Positions 13,301-23,599 of a stretch of DNA of 64,000 nt are shown piece by piece (the stretch's first letter is position 1; each line of letters starts with the position of its first letter). Made by a program: the position numbers and the translations under genes. The notes below the pieces were generated by a model that made no database searches, was not told the DNA's origin, and saw nothing but the letters and a program-made list of their open reading frames with translations. The DNA is from Sipunculus nudus (lineage: Eukaryota > Annelida > Sipuncula > Golfingiida > Sipunculidae): NCBI GenBank assembly GCA_026874595.1, contig CM049311.1:4689676-4753675 (forward strand), written 5' to 3'.

Positions 13301-16300
13301 GCTGTTTAAAAAAACTTCTGGTGAACATACATCTATGAACAAGAACTGAAAGTAAGGTAGCAAGCAATTTTAACAACTGTCAATAGAGCCGCTGGATCTT
13401 GCAGTCATAGGACAACTTCATGGGGACTCATAGCACCTGCAGGCACATGAGCTACTCAATGTATTGTCATGGCACTGCATGAATATGACAGCTGATACTG
13501 AAGCTAGAACTAAGCTGAAAGCTATATACAGCCAATCTCATTTAATTAAGCATTGTATTGGTCAAATGATAGTATTCATTTAAGAGAGATATTAAAAAAA
13601 AAAAGGTGGTGTTAATCTTTATGGTGGTAGCCATAATTTTGTTAACCAGGGAAAAGTTTTCAGCTGACAGGTTACCAATCATATTGTGTCAAAGGTTGTT
13701 GGGTTGTATTGTACTTTGTATTTTTATGACATCTATTGTTTTATCTCTTGTACTTAAAAAAAGATAAAAGGATTATTATACATTTACCTGATCTCATTTG
13801 TTATTTATAAAAATGATATTTCTGCAAATGGCTGACAGCTAACTGGTCACATGAATGTGTCAAAGTTGTCAAGTACCTGTTCATGTTTCTTTAAATTATT
13901 TTTTGGTGGAGGTAACCGCCTCCATTTTTTTTAATGCTAGCTTAACTTCATTTATGTTCATCTGCAGAGTTTCATTCCGGTTTCAGACTACTTGACAGGG
14001 GAGTATCACATGCTTTCTCTTATTTTATATCCTGGTGATAACCAAGCCCAGTGCCAGCCCTGGGTGTGTAATCATCCCCATTGCAAGGTCAAACCACCAA
14101 GGAACCCCTGAAAGTCCCACTCACTTGTGAGTGAAACTTGGCTGTTGGGCGCGGCCTATTCATTAAGCCTGCAGAGCACACACCCTGGGTGGGGGCCGAC
14201 CATGAAAATTCTCACCACCTCGGCTTAGATTCGTACACACAATCTCCCAGATTCCAATTCCTGTGCTCTACCCCTGAGAACCTGAATCATGTTTATTATT
14301 TTCAAAAATGATGTTCCTGTGAAATGGGTGGCTGCATACTGATCATGTGAATGTATCAAAGGTCAAACAGGTGAGAGGCCACATAAGGCCAAATAAAGTA
14401 CATATTCTGAATTAAAACTGAATACTAAAATAGAACAAACAATACTGAAAAATGTTATAACTTTATTATGAATCATAAAACATATTCACAGTCTGACAAC
14501 ATAAAAGGCTCTCAAAGACCTTCTTCTCTTTCATCATTGCTGGAGTCATGGGCAGTAATTTCTGCTTTTACAGAGTTGCATATTACCTACAGGTGTTGAG
14601 AGAACTCCATGGCACTCTGGTTCTATGTCTATTTCAATGTAGTTGTTGAATTCTTGTGTATGGTAGTCAAGCCCTGAGGTGGCAGTGATTCAGTTTCTGG
14701 TGGTGGTGTGATGTCAGTGATGTGAAAACCTGTATACTTGAAGCAGTTGACAATTGTGACAGTGATCACTTGCCGCCAGGCTTTTCTTTGCATCCAGTAG
14801 CGTCAATGTTTGGCCAAGGTGTTGGCAGACAGGTTGTCAGCACTTAAGTCCATGTGGCTGATGATCTTGTGTACAACTTGTTTCCTATGCATGTGTTTTC
14901 AGGCTTTGAATTATTCCTGTGTCACAAGGCCGGATGATTCTGGTTGTGCTTGGTGGCAGGAACTAGAGACAAGTGTGACTGAATCCATCTGCTGCAGATC
15001 TAGGGTGGGCAGAGTAGTAATACTGTTGACTAGTAAAAGTATCTTTCAGTTACAGCAAATCATACCTTGGCTGAAGTTTGTCTTTTAGCCTGTTAGTGAA
15101 ATGGAAGGTGGTCATTGATGAATTCTATGATGCTGCATTTCAGCCCAGTAATGGCATAATGCCTCTGAAGCCTTGGGTTTTGGACTTCTCTATAATCACC
15201 AGCGACCTCTTTGTACTGCCCTCCATGTTACATGCTACCATGAAGGGTACCCTTTACTTTGCGCCTTCCCTTCAAGGGCTCAGTGACAGATATATGCATT
15301 CCTTGTTCCAGCATCAGTGAACCACATGGAAAAAGCTGTTCTATGCTGGCAGCTTTTCTATTTCATTTCCACTTGTGGTCTTAGTTTTGATTTTGGCCAT
15401 TTAAAAGCATGTAGTGTAGAAATGTCAAACACACACATAATGAAGCATGTAATTAAAGCAGGTCACTCCTTTGAGCCAGTTGGATGAGTGATATCAAAGC
15501 TAATTAGTTGTGACTGAAGTTAGACTTAGTTTCCTCCAGTGTTTTCAAGACAGGAAAGCGATAAAGGCTAGCACTTCAACCAAAAAGCTACATAGTTGAA
15601 TTTTATTTCATCAACTGTCTTTGAGGCAGGACTGTGAAGAAGATCTTCCTTAAATTAAGCACTGCCTCATTCAAACATTCCATAAGCAGCAGTTATGATA
15701 TGCTGATCTATTTGCTCAGCTGTAACCGCTGTAATATTTAACCAATCACGTCACGTGACAAGGCTGGAAGCACAGACTTTTTCATCCCCAGTTGGAATAT
15801 GTCACCTTTCAGTCAGTTATCCCCCACTGTTTGCAAATTGGGTCTGCATGGGTGCAGCCATCTTTGTTTACACACTGAGCCAATCAGATTTTGTTTTATG
15901 GAGCGTTTAGTTTGCTGGGTGTTGGCCAAACCTGCAGAATCCTTCCATTTCTCACAGCGTGTGACTGGGAGGCCCACAAAGGTCCCAAGCTGTGTTCAGA
16001 GCGTACTTCATTCACATCAATATCCAGTTTATGCAGCATTTGATAAGTGGTAATAAGCAGCTGAGACTCTCAGAAGTGTCATCAGATTCAAATTAATTGG
16101 AAAACCCTAGGTCTGCATCTCACTCTCAACTTGCATGTAAGAATATATGATATCAATGTTGGACATGTTTGTTGTTTCTGATCATGAGACAAAATATATG
16201 AATCAAGTTCACAACCACTTGTATATTCTTTGAAATATATTTGTGTCTGATGTTTGCAGTTTGTAATACTTGTTAGAAGTTAATACAAGAACAAGGGACC

Positions 16301-19300
16301 CATGGGTCACGGCGCTCAGCTGATCGTGATTGGACTATAAATGTTTCTCCACCGTGATACTATATCGAGTCGATAAAGCTTATGAATATCATGTACATGT
16401 TGGGCTATTATAAAGGAATGTAATGTAATATGTGGGTAAATGATAAATGAAATTACCTGACTGATGGATTAATAGAGTCAAATAAAGTGGTTCATTTTTT
16501 ATTTATTTAGGAGGAGTTGAAAATTGTGATATATTTGAGCAAATATGAATGCAATGACAGCTGTAATAAGCAGTAGTAGAATAATGATAAGGCTATTTGT
16601 TGAAGGATCTAAAGTGTATGGTAGTCTGCAAGCGTTCAATTTGACAGATATGATGTTATGATTAACTATGCTGATGAAGTGATTTATGAATATGTGACTG
16701 TATGACACAATATCTCTTTAGTCTTGACAAGGTACATTATTGTGATGCCCACTATGTCTACATATTACACAATATTGACATAATTTCTGGCATGTACATA
16801 GGTACCTATGGACGAATAGTTATACAAAATATTAAAGTATGAATATATCTGATTTATCTTGTTCTTGCTTACTGCGGCTGACTTTGGGATGGGGTTCAGA
16901 GAAGGGAAAAGTGAGGGCAGCACGAAGGTGGATGTAGAAATATTCTATTGTAATGTTTTTCATTTATATGAGAATATGAAAAGCTAAGAGGAAAGGGGCC
17001 CTCCTACTTGGTTATAGTAAAGTTCTAAATATATGACTGCAAACTAATACTCTGACAAGACTGTCATGAAGAAAAACAGTAAAAGTTTTGAGATACTGTG
17101 TTGCATATGAAAATTTACAGATGGACAGGCAAGTGGACAGAATAGACTAATACCTTTATTTCACTTTCAAGAGAATAATGCATTTAAATTTATATATAAT
17201 CCTATTTTTTTAAGCAGATCCACTTTTTCCATTAAGAAGTTTTTATCTGAATCATTTTTTTATTTACAGGTTTATAAATTTTTAATTAAAAAACCTGAAA
17301 ATATAAGTTAAAATGTTAGAATTGTTGCAAAAGTTGCAATCATTATATATACAGAGTAAAAAACATTGGGTCATATTATGCATACACATATATTTTATTA
17401 TTTTTAAATCATAAATGTTTAAACTGATTTTAAAAGAAAATAATCCCACAACATGGCATCTACAAGAATATTACTTGAATCACTATTAAAAAGTTTTGCA
17501 CATTGGAGTTTTCAGGACATGCTTAATTTTATTCACCAAAATAAAATAAAAGTAAATTTGATAAAATAAAACATCTTTTCAAATAAAGTATACACACTGT
17601 TGGTTGAATGAGGGACAAACAATATCATTGTGCTAATTACTATCCCAGTTTTAATTAATTACTGGAATTAATAGTCAATTTCACACCTGGTGAAGTTTTT
17701 ACTCTTCTGAAGTAAGGAATTACTTATCTCATTAACATCCACACTTTCACAGCAATACACAACTTTGTGGAAACAATTAAATGTACACTTTAATCATTGT
17801 AACCCTGGTGGTTCAATACAAACTCTAAAATGTAGCATGTCCAAGAAATAAAATAAAATACAGAAAAATTATAACATTCATCTAGTTTATGCACCAGCTG
17901 GGGGGGGGGATGAGTGAAGGGCAGAGGGGAAGCCTGCAAGTAGTGGCTAAGCTGGGCCAAGGTAAGCTGCCTGGGGTGGGTTACATAATGCAAGTGAAGG
18001 CTGTACTACTAGGTGGGCTAGATGTAAACAACACTTGACATGGTGTATGAAAACATGAATAAAAGCTATTCATTCCAATCAATTTCTTTTGAAAGTTCAG
18101 ATTTTAAAAGATTAAATCCGTATGCATATATGCTGGGAAAATTAAATCAACAGTGCCAAAGTTGGACAAAATTTAAGGTATTGATTTTTTATTTATGCTA
18201 ATAACTTGAAAAATTTGCAAAATTCAGATCTAATTTTGGGTAAACAATTGAATCTTGATTAAATAAAGTTATATTCCTGAAAAAAAGTCTCTAGGTTCAG
18301 CAATTCTCATGTTAGGTGAGTAAATATGTTTCCTGATTTTTAAAAAAATTACATTATGTTTTGGCCCATAACTTCAAATTAATACCCAATACTGACCTAA
18401 TTTTTGGTATGTTCATAGAAAATGTATAAAAGAATGTGAATACTAAATACGATCAAAAACAGATCAGTGGTTTTGATATTAGGCAGCCTTGAAGTGTAAC
18501 AATGGCTTTTTTTATGGAAAACAGAGTTTTTTTTCCTTAATATCTTGAAGGAACAAAGTCTTAATGACCCAATTTTTGGTATGGTAGGAGATTTTTTAGA
18601 CATCTAAAAATATGTCAACAGCCTGGGGAGCATAGAGATGTGCACTGAATGACCTACAGTCATCAAAGTGGACTGCTTGACAATGTAAGGGAATACAACA
18701 AGAGCCTCCAAAAAAATTCAATAACTAGTCTAATTTTGCAGCTTTTATTTTAAAATTTCAGATTTTAACAGATTAAATCCTTATGTATACATGGTGTGAA
18801 AATTAAATCCACGTGCCATGGCCAAAGTTGGGCAAAATTTAAGGTACCAATTTTATATTTTTGCCAATATTTAAAAAAATTTAACAAATTTTGATCTAAG
18901 TTTTGGTATACAATTAAATTTTAATTAATTAAAGTTGTATTACTGGAAAAAAGTCCCTACCTTTAACACTTTTGGTCTTAAGTGACCAAATATCTTCCTG
19001 ATTTTTTTACAAAGTCCATTATGTTTGGGCCCATAACTTTTTTAAATTATATAATACTGACTTAATATCTGGCATGTACATAAGAACTATACAGAGGAAT
19101 ATTTATGGTAAATATGAAGAAAACCAGATGAGTGGTTTTGATATTAGGCAGTCCTGAAGTGTGAAAATAGATTTCTAATAAAAAATTGAGGTTTTTCCTT
19201 AATATCTCAGAGGAACGAAGTCCTATTGACCCAATTTTTGGCATGGTAGGAGATTATGGGGACATCCAACTGTATGCCGAAATTCAGATTCGTAGGTCCA

Positions 19301-19933
19301 ACGGTGTCGAAACGTGCCAGTCTTACGGACGGACATCCAGATGAACAGACAGACAGACGGACGGACAGACGGACGACGGACAATGGACCATGACTATAGC
19401 TCAGATGACTTATAGTCAGCTGAGCTAAAAAATACCCATGAGTATATTTCTTGTATAACGTTTTTATTAAAAAATCCAAAGCTCAAACCAGATTCTTAAG
19501 TTTCTCTCCATCCACTTCAATCATACAACACATTATTTGGTTATCTTAATATGTACGTAAACACTTCAAAATAAATAAGTGAAAATAAGGGAAAATGATT
19601 CTTTAATAAAAGTTTTTACTGAACTATTTCTCTTCCAATGCAGAGAAAAATCCATTACCTAATTGAGACTGAATAATTGTTATTAAAGAGTTATTCATTT
19701 AAATAAAAAGAAAAGTAAAGGTAAAAGTAAAAGAAGTAACTGAAACAAATTAATTTGATCAAATTCAAAAATAAAGATTAAAATAAATAATGATTAAGTT
19801 TTCATTTGAACTATAATATTATTCAAAATAGTAACTGGATTTAGAAACTTTACCTCTGTCTGTGATTACATACCTCTTCAAAGAAAAGATCTTTGAAATC
19901 GATTTCTTCTGCGAAGCCGTGAGCAGCCTCCAT
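4182..19933 (-). CDS. MAP3K7: TAK1-like mitogen-activated protein kinase kinase kinase 7 (11 exons, 3' end not in window)
   Basis: Serine/threonine kinase that, in the known family, acts with TAB1 and TAB2/3 downstream of cytokine, innate-immune and TGF-beta type receptors to activate IKK/NF-kB and the JNK/p38 cascades in the cytoplasm. Exons on the minus strand: 19933-19874, 13114-12935, 12622-12577, 9912-9768, 9093-8969, 8452-8324, 7668-7611, 6912-6840, 6383-6329, 5945-5752, 4371-4182. All junctions are GT-AG and phases agree throughout. The 418 residues read include ATP-binding Lys43, the HRD motif at 137-139, Asn144, DFG at 158-160, activation-loop Thr167/Thr170/Ser175 (equivalent to human T184/T187/S192) and APE at 180-182. 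After the kinase domain a linker keeps the GADEPLQYP motif and a KRFSADLS motif matching the human KRMSADMS. The C-terminal TAB2/3-binding coiled coil is missing from the window. Odd point: the first glycine of the P-loop is Asp23. The family assignment is based on recalled family sequence, not a database search. Confidence 0.93.
4921..5552. repeat. 145-bp tandem repeat, about 4.4 copies
   Basis: Copies anchored on TCCCTGTGAA start at 4956, 5101, 5244 (one mismatch), 5389 and 5497, giving periods of 145, 143, 145 and 108 bp. The short last interval is explained by a deletion of about 37 bp covering the GCTGCAGTAGGTTGTTG segment. Each unit also has GGCCATATTGGAATTCC. The array lies in MAP3K7 intron 10. 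An open minus-strand frame of 122 codons runs through it only because the unit lacks stops in that frame. Confidence 0.85.
5752..5945 (-). CDS. MAP3K7: MAP3K7 exon 10 (linker)
   Basis: Sixty-four codons of Pro/Thr/Gly-rich linker (residues 292-355), entered in phase 1 at a CTATAG acceptor. It contains [14 protein letters not shown], weakly like the TIKRLESK region of vertebrate TAK1. Phase 0 at a GTAGGA donor. The sequence is low in conservation, as expected of this linker. Confidence 0.82.
6329..6383 (-). CDS. MAP3K7: MAP3K7 exon 9 (GADEPLQYP micro-exon)
   Basis: A 55-bp exon reading [18 protein letters not shown]. It keeps the GADEPLQYP motif that follows the kinase domain in TAK1 proteins. 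The strong GTGAGT donor leaves phase 1, which is the phase required by the next exon. An alternative GTGTGA donor two bases earlier would leave phase 2 and break the frame. Confidence 0.85.
6840..6912 (-). CDS. MAP3K7: MAP3K7 exon 8 (end of kinase domain)
   Basis: Encodes [15 protein letters not shown] and CRVMSVLFQ, the last helices of the kinase domain (residues 249-272). Ends in phase 0 at a GTAAAA donor. Confidence 0.93.
7611..7668 (-). CDS. MAP3K7: MAP3K7 exon 7 (C-lobe)
   Basis: A 58-bp exon encoding [18 protein letters not shown]. It enters in phase 1, leaves in phase 2 and is joined to exon 8 through a split Lys codon. It is too short to stand out as an open frame and was placed by family similarity plus phase. 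Confidence 0.9.
8324..8452 (-). CDS. MAP3K7: MAP3K7 exon 6 (C-lobe)
   Basis: Encodes [18 protein letters not shown] and [20 protein letters not shown], the TAK1-specific C-lobe sequence. Enters and leaves in phase 1, with a GTAGGA donor. Confidence 0.95.
8969..9093 (-). CDS. MAP3K7: MAP3K7 exon 5 (DFG and activation loop)
   Basis: Encodes [20 protein letters not shown] followed by the activation loop [16 protein letters not shown]. The phosphorylatable Thr167, Thr170 and Ser175 are conserved. It ends in phase 1 at a GTAATT donor. Confidence 0.95.
9768..9912 (-). CDS. MAP3K7: MAP3K7 exon 4 (catalytic HRD loop)
   Basis: Begins in phase 1 with [17 protein letters not shown] and ends in phase 2 inside the Asn codon of the HRDLKPPN catalytic loop. 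The donor is GTTAGT. The catalytic Asp139 is present. Confidence 0.95.
10644..11801 (-). mobile_element. Helitron-like non-autonomous element, family A, copy A1
   Basis: The 3' end, read on the minus strand, is a hairpin (stem AGTCG/CGACT with one mismatch), then 9 nt, then CTAG followed by T. The other end is defined because the sequence shared with copy A3 stops at CAAAACT (11801). The interior is a tandem array with the palindrome GGTGGCGCCACC or close variants at 10940, 11069, 11218, 11348 and 11497. Spacing alternates 129, 149, 130 and 149 bp. Each half-unit also carries GAGATATGAG. No transposase is encoded. It lies in MAP3K7 intron 3. Confidence 0.75.
12577..12622 (-). CDS. MAP3K7: MAP3K7 exon 3 (hinge)
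   Basis: A 46-bp exon encoding [15 protein letters not shown], the kinase hinge and gatekeeper region, almost identical to the family sequence. The acceptor is CTAG and the donor is GTGAGA; it ends in phase 1. Confidence 0.93.
12797..12814. repeat. (AT)n microsatellite
   Basis: Short perfect AT dinucleotide run in MAP3K7 intron 2. Confidence 0.8.
12935..13114 (-). CDS. MAP3K7: MAP3K7 exon 2 (P-loop, catalytic lysine, alpha-C)
   Basis: Sixty codons, phase 0 at both ends (residues 21-80). Contains the nucleotide-binding loop DRGAFGVV, the ATP-anchoring lysine in VAVKLIE (Lys43) and [16 protein letters not shown]. The first loop position is Asp where the family has Gly. Confidence 0.95.
14040..14285 (-). 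repeat. tRNA-derived SINE
   Basis: Reading the minus strand, the element opens with a tRNA-like head: GGGGTAGAGCACAGG (A-box-like, 14261-14275) and a B-box-like GTACGAATC (14228-14236) at tRNA spacing. A GC-richer unique body follows. It lies in MAP3K7 intron 1. The family is not named here. Confidence 0.6.
14480..15350 (-). pseudogene. Decayed pogo/Tigger-type transposase
   Basis: Minus-strand translation gives ordered pieces of a DDE transposase of the pogo/Tigger (Tc1-mariner) group. The N-terminal piece is [10 protein letters not shown]; then come a fragment with [19 protein letters not shown], a degraded catalytic region, [36 protein letters not shown] and a Pro-rich tail. The pieces sit in different frames and are interrupted by several stops, so the gene is dead. 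The N-terminal CENP-B-like DNA-binding part was not recognised. It lies in MAP3K7 intron 1. Confidence 0.72.
16291..19430 (-). mobile_element. Long repeat element, family C, copy C1
   Basis: On the plus strand it begins ACAAGGGACCCATGGGTCAC and ends in GTCAGCTGAGCTAAAA. The same two ends, in the opposite orientation and separated by only 0.5 kb, bound copy C4 at 38921-39430, which supports treating them as element termini. The interior (16879-17730) is duplicated at 27530-28362 plus 30315-30399. A second internal part is a roughly 660-bp tandem duplication at about 18080-19270. No open protein is present. The palindrome GACCCATGGGTC sits next to one end. The superfamily is unassigned. Confidence 0.6.
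18080..19270. repeat. Internal tandem duplication of about 660 bp in C1
   Basis: Two diverged copies start with CAGATTTTAA at about 18096 and 18759. They share AAAGTTGG and AAAATTTAAGGTA blocks, a 'ggcccataact' block, the ATTAGGCAG block and a terminal 'ccaatttttggcatggtaggagatt'-type block in the same order. Confidence 0.7.
19874..19933 (-). CDS. MAP3K7: MAP3K7 exon 1 (start codon)
   Basis: Encodes residues 1-20, from [10 protein letters not shown] to FFEE, and ends before a GTATGT donor. The start is the first ATG that opens the frame. A three-codon upstream frame (ATG-AGG-TGA) lies about 30 bp before it in the presumed leader. The acidic stretch EEIDFKD matches the family's EEIDYKE just before the kinase domain. 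The N-terminus is about 16 residues shorter than in human TAK1. Confidence 0.88.
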
Positions 19934-20018
19934 CTTCTGAAATTTAATGATTTCACCTCATTCTGTCAAAATATTGTTTGTTTGTAGAACAGCCAACAAA
20001 AGTTGACCGGAAGTGGTT

Positions 20019-21459
20019 TGGGAAATCGGGTCCGTCTAAAACGCGGAGAATCCGCGGAGAGATGGAGAATTCGCGGAGAATTTGTGGAGAATTGGCGGAG
20101 TTTTTATATTCAATACTTTTAAATGCACATTAAAATCACTTAAAACCCCCAACCATATTACTCTTAACATATTTGCGCACTAATAAATGAACGAAATAAT
20201 TTAAAAAATCTGTATATAGTTAAGCATTTTATGCTTAACAATGTAGACTCGCCGCCGAGTGAATGCGTTACACAAAATCTAACACCCGTACGTCTGAGTC
20301 ACCAGCTGACACTGACAGATCTTTAGACGAAAACGCAAAATACCTAATATTTGAACAGTTTATTGTGCAAACAATAACAAAACCATGCACGTGTATCAAA
20401 TTTACAGGTGTTAAACGATATATAATATGATTAATAAATCATGTAATTTTACCTACATTTATTGATAGATAAAAAAAAAAAAACACTATCACCATTTATA
20501 GTGTATGGACCCAATTTACATGCACAAATAAAAAGTGAAACACAAACATTCGACTTTACACACTTTATGACCAAAATAATAGATTGCCCCTTTAAGCTAA
20601 TGAATCAACTTGGCAGTAGGATTAAATCAAATAAAAGAAAAAATCGTAAATATATATTGTAATCACAGTTAAAGAATTATATTTTTCTTATTCTGTACAA
20701 AATACACCACACTGCTTTCTGGCCATAACAATACAGAGTAAAATAATAAAAAAAAATTAAAACTATAGCACAATGTACACATACATACAGCAATAGTACA
20801 TGAACTTATTTGTACAATCTTCACAAAACCATTTCATTTTTTAATTGCCTTAGTTATTTTAAAGACATATGCACACTTAAAATTAAACGATTTATTACAT
20901 TTTTTCATTTTTTTTCACAACCAATCATGTCTTCGAATAAATCTCCTAATCATCATTCACATTCAATCCCAATGGTCACATTTGCATTATATTTAGGTTA
21001 GTTAGGTTTTGGTGTTCCAGGAGAACGTTTTGCTTGAGGAAATAGTGTGAAAATGCCTGAATCATAACAAGAAACTAAGTGTTGTTGCATCAATCCATTG
21101 TTAAAATGTTCAATTTGTTTGATTTCTAGATTGAAACGAAAATCAACTGCATTTGCAATCACAAATAGTCCACAGTCTCCTGATGCTATATTCGTTGTCT
21201 CTGGCATGGCACAAATAAAATCTTAAGAGAAGAACTGAGAGCTGAATTTTACATTAATGTACAGATTTTTAATTATTTTGGTAACTTAACAGATACGTTT
21301 ATATGGGAAGAGTAATATAATTGGAGATTTTAAGTAATTTTAACGTGTATTTAAAAGTATTATTGCATATAAAAACTCTCCGCAAATTCTCCACGAATTC
21401 TCCGCGAATTCTCCATCTCTCCGCGGATTCTCCGCTTTTTAGATAGACCCTGGGAAATC
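20019..21459. mobile_element. DNA transposon with 9-bp target-site duplication and TIRs of about 90 bp (MULE-like)
   Basis: The element body is 20028-21450. It is flanked by identical 9-bp sequences TGGGAAATC at 20019-20027 and 21451-21459. The terminal inverted repeats run about 20028-20115 and 21363-21450, both starting GGGTC, and are built from repeated CGGAGAATT-like words. They are nearly identical over about 90 bp. A 9-bp duplication with long TIRs fits Mutator-like elements best; Merlin-type (8-9 bp) is a second choice. No transposase is seen; the interior holds a Ulp1-like protease remnant. It lies 95 bp upstream of the MAP3K7 start codon. Confidence 0.85.
20998..21207 (-). pseudogene. 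Ulp1/SENP-like C48 cysteine protease fragment carried by the transposon
   Basis: A 69-residue frame contains SGDCGLFVIANAVDF, the signature around the catalytic cysteine of Ulp1-type proteases (usual form QxxxxxDCGxFxxA). Only the C-terminal catalytic-Cys region is present. The His-Asp part that should precede it was not found, and the position usually held by the oxyanion Gln appears to be Glu. Ulp1-like domains are known passengers of several DNA transposon groups. It is probably inactive. Confidence 0.65.
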
Positions 21460-21462
21460 CCC
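21452..21462. promoter_or_regulatory. Candidate kappa-B site GGGAAATCCCC
   Basis: A perfect match to the NF-kB consensus GGGRNWYYCC at the right transposon junction. The left target-site copy reads GGGAAATC followed by transposon GGG, so the site is destroyed there. The kappa-B match is therefore part of the pre-insertion promoter sequence, now about 1.5 kb from the MAP3K7 start. Function is inferred only. Confidence 0.35.
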
Positions 21463-21470
21463 GATTTAGG

Positions 21471-22560
21471 GTATGACTAGAACCCGGATGTCGGAAGCCA
21501 AATATTGGATGGCAAGTTGTATGCCGAGTCCGACGTCAATCTTGGATGCCATATACTACATACCAGCAAGCAAATCAATAAAACATATGAGTAAATGTTA
21601 AGTGTAATGTATTTATGAGTATTAAAATATAATACACGTGAATTTATTTCAATATTAATATTAAATCGCTGTTCTACATTTAAAATAAGAGTAAAAATGA
21701 GATGTCCATATATATTCTTTATAATAATTATCTGTGAAACACCCTGCAATAAAGGTATTTTTCAAACATAGATAATTGCATGTTTAATTTTAACTCTCCC
21801 TGACACAAACACTGACTTATATTTTAAATATATTTTTAAAAGAAATATTATTTTTTGCTTAAACTATTTATGCAGACGATGCAATTTAAATATTTGAAAT
21901 TACCTTTTATTAAATATATTTTCATCATGATATAATGTACAATTAACAGGAAAGTTAGCAGTTTTTAATGATCCGATGTAATGTTTGACTAACTTCTCGA
22001 AATAAAGATATAAATAGCTGAGAAAAAAAGTTACACAATCCATTTCCTTTGCACATTGAAGAAAATAATAAACGGTATCTCGATTTCATACAGCACAAAA
22101 AATGAGGGAATGGCAAAGATAAATGTTTCATTAATGATTATTACCATTCATGCAAAGAATATGCAAATTAAAATTTTTAAATTATGAAAGCTTACATATA
22201 AGTATAATTATAGACAATTTACTTAAAATATTTTATTATCTAAGAATTAAAGATTGTTATAGGCCTTAAGTATCTCTTGGGTAGATAATGATTCTTAAGA
22301 ATGTAAAGACGTAATTTTAGTTTTATTGTCGGCCTAAATATAGAGCAGACAGAAGCTTACAAAAAATTAACCCAATACACTTATGTATGCATAAAGACAA
22401 TCATGAATACATAAATAATGCTGTAAACACATAAATATGGTATGTTTTGATCTTCCTATTTTCTGGTATCTAATATATTTAATTCTGGCATCCCTGCTCG
22501 GCATCCGAATTTACATCCAATATCAGACCCCCTACATCCGTGTTTTAGTCCGTACCATGA
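21471..22560. mobile_element. Inverted-repeat element, about 1.1 kb
   Basis: The left end (about 21471-21540) and the reverse complement of the right end (about 22487-22557) align over about 65 bp. Both carry GGTAYG, ACTARAAC, CGGATGT, ATATTGGATG and ATGCCGAG in order. A third related end sits at about 24018-24080. The AT-rich interior has no recognised protein. No clear target-site duplication was found. It lies between the MAP3K7 and PAXBP1 promoters. Confidence 0.6.
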
Positions 22561-23147
22561 GTTAGATGTAACAGAGAGAGAGACAGGATAAGTGTTAAAG
22601 TATGTCGCTCTGTAACGCATGCGCATCACGTGAAGTGTGTTAAACGTTTGCAGGTACGTTTTCACATTGTTTAATCTTCAGAAATTGATCGTAAGCATCT
22701 GCTTCCTGGATATCGGAGAGGATTGGGTATGTTTTTCTTCAAATAAAATTCATAAACCTTTTTTTATTTTAATTTCTGCAAAATCATTAAAAAACTTCCA
22801 AAGACAAGATCGAAATTCAGCCTAGGATAACCATTTTACGCAGAATTAATCACTTATAGTTATATTGTACTTCCTAACAAATTTATTCTTGTTCAGGCAA
22901 TGGATAAATTCACATTCGATTTCGGTATGAGTCCAAAAAAACGGTGAAATTGTATTAAAGCTTTCCTTAAAATGAAAAATACACATGTAAATTTATTCAA
23001 AAGTTCTACTAATTTCACATATGATATTTTTTCAATATTCTCCTTGTTTCACCTGAAAAGGGGAACATTTATGGGAAATAGAATCTTCATTATTTCATTA
23101 CCATTTTTAATATATATATATACACACACACTCACAAGATATACACA

Positions 23148-23197
<50 letters not shown>

Positions 23198-23599
23198 CGA
23201 GCTGTGAAACTGAACTATACTGATCCCACTCAAATTCAGCCTAATATAAATATTTTGTCCCCTTCTTATCTTATTTAGAGTTTGAGTTGGGAACAATGTT
23301 TATCTTTTAAAATATAAAGATTTTTCTTTACACCGTGCAATTGGTACCATAAAGTAAATAAACGGATAAACAATGATTTATGAAAATCCTTTGTCCAAGT
23401 TAAACTTGGTTTAATATTTAAAGGGGGGGGGTTATTATTATCCTGAAGAATAACACAATATTAAAACAAATGCATGATAAAAATACTGCCATGCGTTTAT
23501 TTCTAATTAATAATAAACATTATAATGACCCCTTTCGTGTTTTATGATTATTTCGAATCTTTACGGTAGACGCCATTTTCAGCCAGACGTACGAAAAAC
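22561..23599. other. PAXBP1 upstream region
   Basis: About 1 kb between the inverted-repeat element and the PAXBP1 start. It contains a microsatellite at 23109-23196 and otherwise AT-rich sequence. Just before the start codon, 23571-23580 (CGCCATTTTC) resembles a YY1-type site in reverse orientation, common at housekeeping-gene starts. No TATA box in a convincing position was seen. Confidence 0.4.
23109..23196. repeat. (TA)n/(CA)n compound microsatellite
   Basis: A TA run, then CACACACA and ACAAGATATACACAAGA words, then a TA run of more than 40 bp from 23150. Simple-sequence repeat in the PAXBP1 upstream region. Confidence 0.9.

Noticed and set aside
22637-22825. Possible upstream exon of PAXBP1
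   Set aside because: The open frame has no family similarity, and exon 1 already provides a start that matches the family N-terminus.
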